From the NCBI RefSeq assembly GCF_046254905.1, contig NZ_CP158016.1:3534001-3598000 (forward strand): a stretch of DNA of 64,000 nt. Reading direction: 5' to 3'. Source of the DNA: Pseudaeromonas aegiceratis (GTDB lineage: Bacteria; Pseudomonadota; Gammaproteobacteria; Enterobacterales; Aeromonadaceae). The position numbers and the translations under genes were made by a program. The notes under the pieces are model-generated. The model was not told the DNA's origin. It did no database searches and saw nothing but the letters and a program-made list of their open reading frames with translations. How positions within the stretch are numbered: the first letter of the stretch is position 1; each line of letters starts with the position of its first letter. This document shows positions 61,145-64,000 of the stretch, piece by piece.

Positions 61145-61220
61145 TGGCGTCCCCTAGGGGATTCGAACCCCTGTTACCGCCGTGAAAGGGCGGTGTCCTA
61201 GGCCTCTAGACGAAGGGGAC
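61145..61220 (-). tRNA. tRNA-Glu (TTC)
   Basis: 76 nt on the minus strand, starting GTCCCCTTCGTCTAGAGGCC and ending in encoded CCA. The anticodon loop CCTTTCACG gives TTC. It is the single tRNA of the 16S-23S spacer. Confidence 0.97.
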
Positions 61221-61411
61221 AAAATTCGTGCTGTGCAGCGCTACGCGCTGCAACGAATTTTGTTCTTGGCGAAGCTGAGCCGGCGAAGCTGAGCGCCAAT
61301 GTGGCGGTCCTGCTTACTCCGTCCAGAGCCAAAACAAACATCGCTTTGCTCTCTCTACATTTCAATTCAGGCAATCTGTGTGGTCACTCAGCAGACATTG
61401 CGTCATCAAGA

Positions 61412-62953
<1,542 letters not shown>

Positions 62954-63092
62954 AAAGTTTTTGGCTCAATGAATTCTGAATTAACTGTTGCTAAATCTTT
63001 CGATTTGCTTTGGTCACTTCATCAGACATTGAAAATCAATTTTGTCGATTGACTTCAACCTCTGCGAGTGCCCACACAGATTGCTTGAATTG

Positions 63093-63106
63093 AATTGTTA
63101 AAGAGC
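63093..63106 (-). promoter_or_regulatory. leader boxA of the rRNA operon
   Basis: The complement GCTCTTTAACAATT lies upstream of 16S and matches the boxA of rrn leaders. Confidence 0.65.
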
Positions 63107-63132
63107 GGTTCGGTTTGCACCGAGAGCTGCGC

Positions 63133-63160
63133 ATTCTACCCAGCTCAGAAAGCTTGTCAA
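63133..63160 (-). promoter_or_regulatory. rRNA promoter P2
   Basis: -35 TTGACA (complement of 63155-63160) and -10 TAGAAT (complement of 63133-63138) with a 16-bp spacer. Confidence 0.7.
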
Positions 63161-63215
63161 GCTGGACTTGACTGCCTTGCTCACCCGGCGTCTTGCGCCG
63201 TGTCAGTGAGGGCGC

Positions 63216-63243
63216 ATTATAGGGAGCCCGCGCCGCGCCGCAA
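63216..63243 (-). promoter_or_regulatory. rRNA promoter P1
   Basis: -35 TTGCGG (complement of 63238-63243) and -10 TATAAT (complement of 63216-63221), 16-bp GC-rich spacer, followed by a GCGCCC discriminator typical of stringently controlled promoters. Confidence 0.7.
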
Positions 63244-63299
63244 GGGGATTTTGCATCTTTTGGTGCGATCGCTCAGAAATGAGGCAAGGTGCACAGAAG

Positions 63300-63965
63300 T
63301 CACTCAGAAAGGGCCACCTGGCCACCGCCATTGAGGTGGAAAATGAGCGTCACCGTTTTTATTTCTTCTGTAGACGCTGCCTCATTAGACCGTTTGGAAT
63401 AGCGCCACTGCCGCAATGCCATCAAGGCGGTACGGGCCAACTCAGGATCGCCCTCCAGCAAGCGCAGTTGTGCCAGCCTGCCATCGGCACCAATCACATA
63501 GCGGATCTTAACCGTCCCCTGCCGACGCATCAGCCGTGCCCGCTGCGGATATGCAGGCAGCGGACGATAAAGGGGATGCTGTGCTGCTGGGCCAGCGTTC
63601 GCAGGGCTCACACTGGGGGCAACACCCGTTGCCAGGGACGGCGCCATACCGTGTGCCCCTGCTGGCGTCGCCGTAACGGCAGGCGCGGACGCGTTGACCG
63701 ACGGCATCACCGACCGGATCGCAGGCTTGGACACCACCATGGGGATCAGCAAGCGCTTGGCTTGCTCAGCCGCCACCCCGGCTGGCACAAGCTGATGTGA
63801 TGGGGCAGGAGCCCCGCCCGAGGAAGCCAGATCCGTCAACTCAATCGGCACCGGCTTGCTGGCCGGCAAGGTCTGCGGACCTGTTGCTACTAGGCGCGCC
63901 AGCGCAGCCAGCAACAAACCCGCCAGCAACAGGCTGCCGGTAAGCGCCAAGCCCCAGTATCTCAC
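63300..63965 (-). CDS. TonB-family energy transducer
   Basis: A 221-residue protein. One N-terminal membrane helix (YWGLALTGSLLLAGLLLAALARL), a long Pro/Ala/Ser-rich periplasmic linker (~35-135), and a C-terminal TonB domain: YPQRARLMRRQGTVKIRYVIGADGRLAQLRLLEGDPELARTALMALRQWRY. It would couple the inner-membrane ion gradient (ExbBD) to outer-membrane receptors. The linker lacks the usual EP/KP runs. It starts at GTG overlapping the stop of the gene upstream (GTGA), so it is not the first gene of its operon. Confidence 0.82.
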   Translation of the reverse strand: MRYWGLALTGSLLLAGLLLAALARLVATGPQTLPASKPVPIELTDLASSGGAPAPSHQLVPAGVAAEQAKRLLIPMVVSKPAIRSVMPSVNASAPAVTATPAGAHGMAPSLATGVAPSVSPANAGPAAQHPLYRPLPAYPQRARLMRRQGTVKIRYVIGADGRLAQLRLLEGDPELARTALMALRQWRYSKRSNEAASTEEIKTVTLIFHLNGGGQVALSE

Positions 63966-64000
63966 GGAGCCAAGACCCCGACGGCCAGTTGACGGATGCC
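63962..64000 (-). CDS. C-terminal end of a gene upstream of the TonB-like gene (partial)
   Basis: Twelve codons reading GIRQLAVGVLAP and a TGA that overlaps the GTG start of the TonB-like gene. ExbD would be a logical neighbour but the visible residues are too few to say. The other end lies outside the window. Confidence 0.35.
   Translation of the reverse strand, partial: GIRQLAVGVLAP

Overview
The window looks like a chromosomal segment of a high-GC gammaproteobacterium, most likely a marine or estuarine member of the Aeromonadales (Oceanimonas/Zobellella type). Reasons: a class I adenylate cyclase gene with a TTG start, the hemC-hemD-hemX-hemY operon beside it, frataxin cyaY, the lptM-lysA-dapF-DUF484-xerC operon, and a 16S-tRNA-Glu-23S-5S-tRNA-Asp rRNA operon. 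The genus is an inference; a 16S comparison would decide it.

Layout. 1-2.2 kb: end of rarD, then a beta-helix lipoprotein gene. 2.2-8.5 kb: accessory zone in which AT-rich cargo (a P-loop ATPase + HEPN operon, then a GNAT gene) sits between copies of a GC-rich mosaic repeat family. 8.5-14.9 kb: uvrD with a LexA-type box, a solute-binding protein, a YigB-like phosphatase, and a LysR/MFS pair. 14.9-20.9 kb: second accessory zone with two AT-rich genes, each followed by an attC-like palindrome (integron-type cassettes), enclosed by long inverted repeats; then a truncated MATE gene, an HxlR/tautomerase pair and an IS3-family element. 21-26 kb: EamA exporter, AraC regulator, orphan MetQ-like protein, YgeA-type racemase and a carbohydrate-binding/tyrosine-phosphatase lipoprotein. 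26.4-37.7 kb: conserved core (xerC, DUF484, dapF, lysA, lptM; cyaY; cyaA; hemCDXY). 38-57 kb: metabolic genes (amt with a sigma-54-type promoter, aldo/keto reductase-cupin-dehydrogenase operon, NUDIX, dienelactone hydrolase, TreZ, ytfQRT-yjfF sugar ABC transporter, DMT exporter, GFA enzyme, Dps, gabDT with a divergent LysR gene, a Fur-box small Cys-rich protein). 57.6-63.3 kb: rRNA operon on the minus strand. 63.3-64 kb: a TonB-like gene.

Three points stand out. First, the normally contiguous xerC-yigB-uvrD block (all minus strand here) is split by about 14 kb that contains most of the mobile DNA. Second, a roughly 200-bp MITE-like element is present twice intact, each copy inside a transcription-terminator hairpin with a 12-14 bp target duplication; a third copy is interrupted by the IS3-family element. 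Third, the AT-rich ATPase-HEPN operon is a plausible, possibly undescribed defence or toxin system in a repeat-bounded cargo slot.
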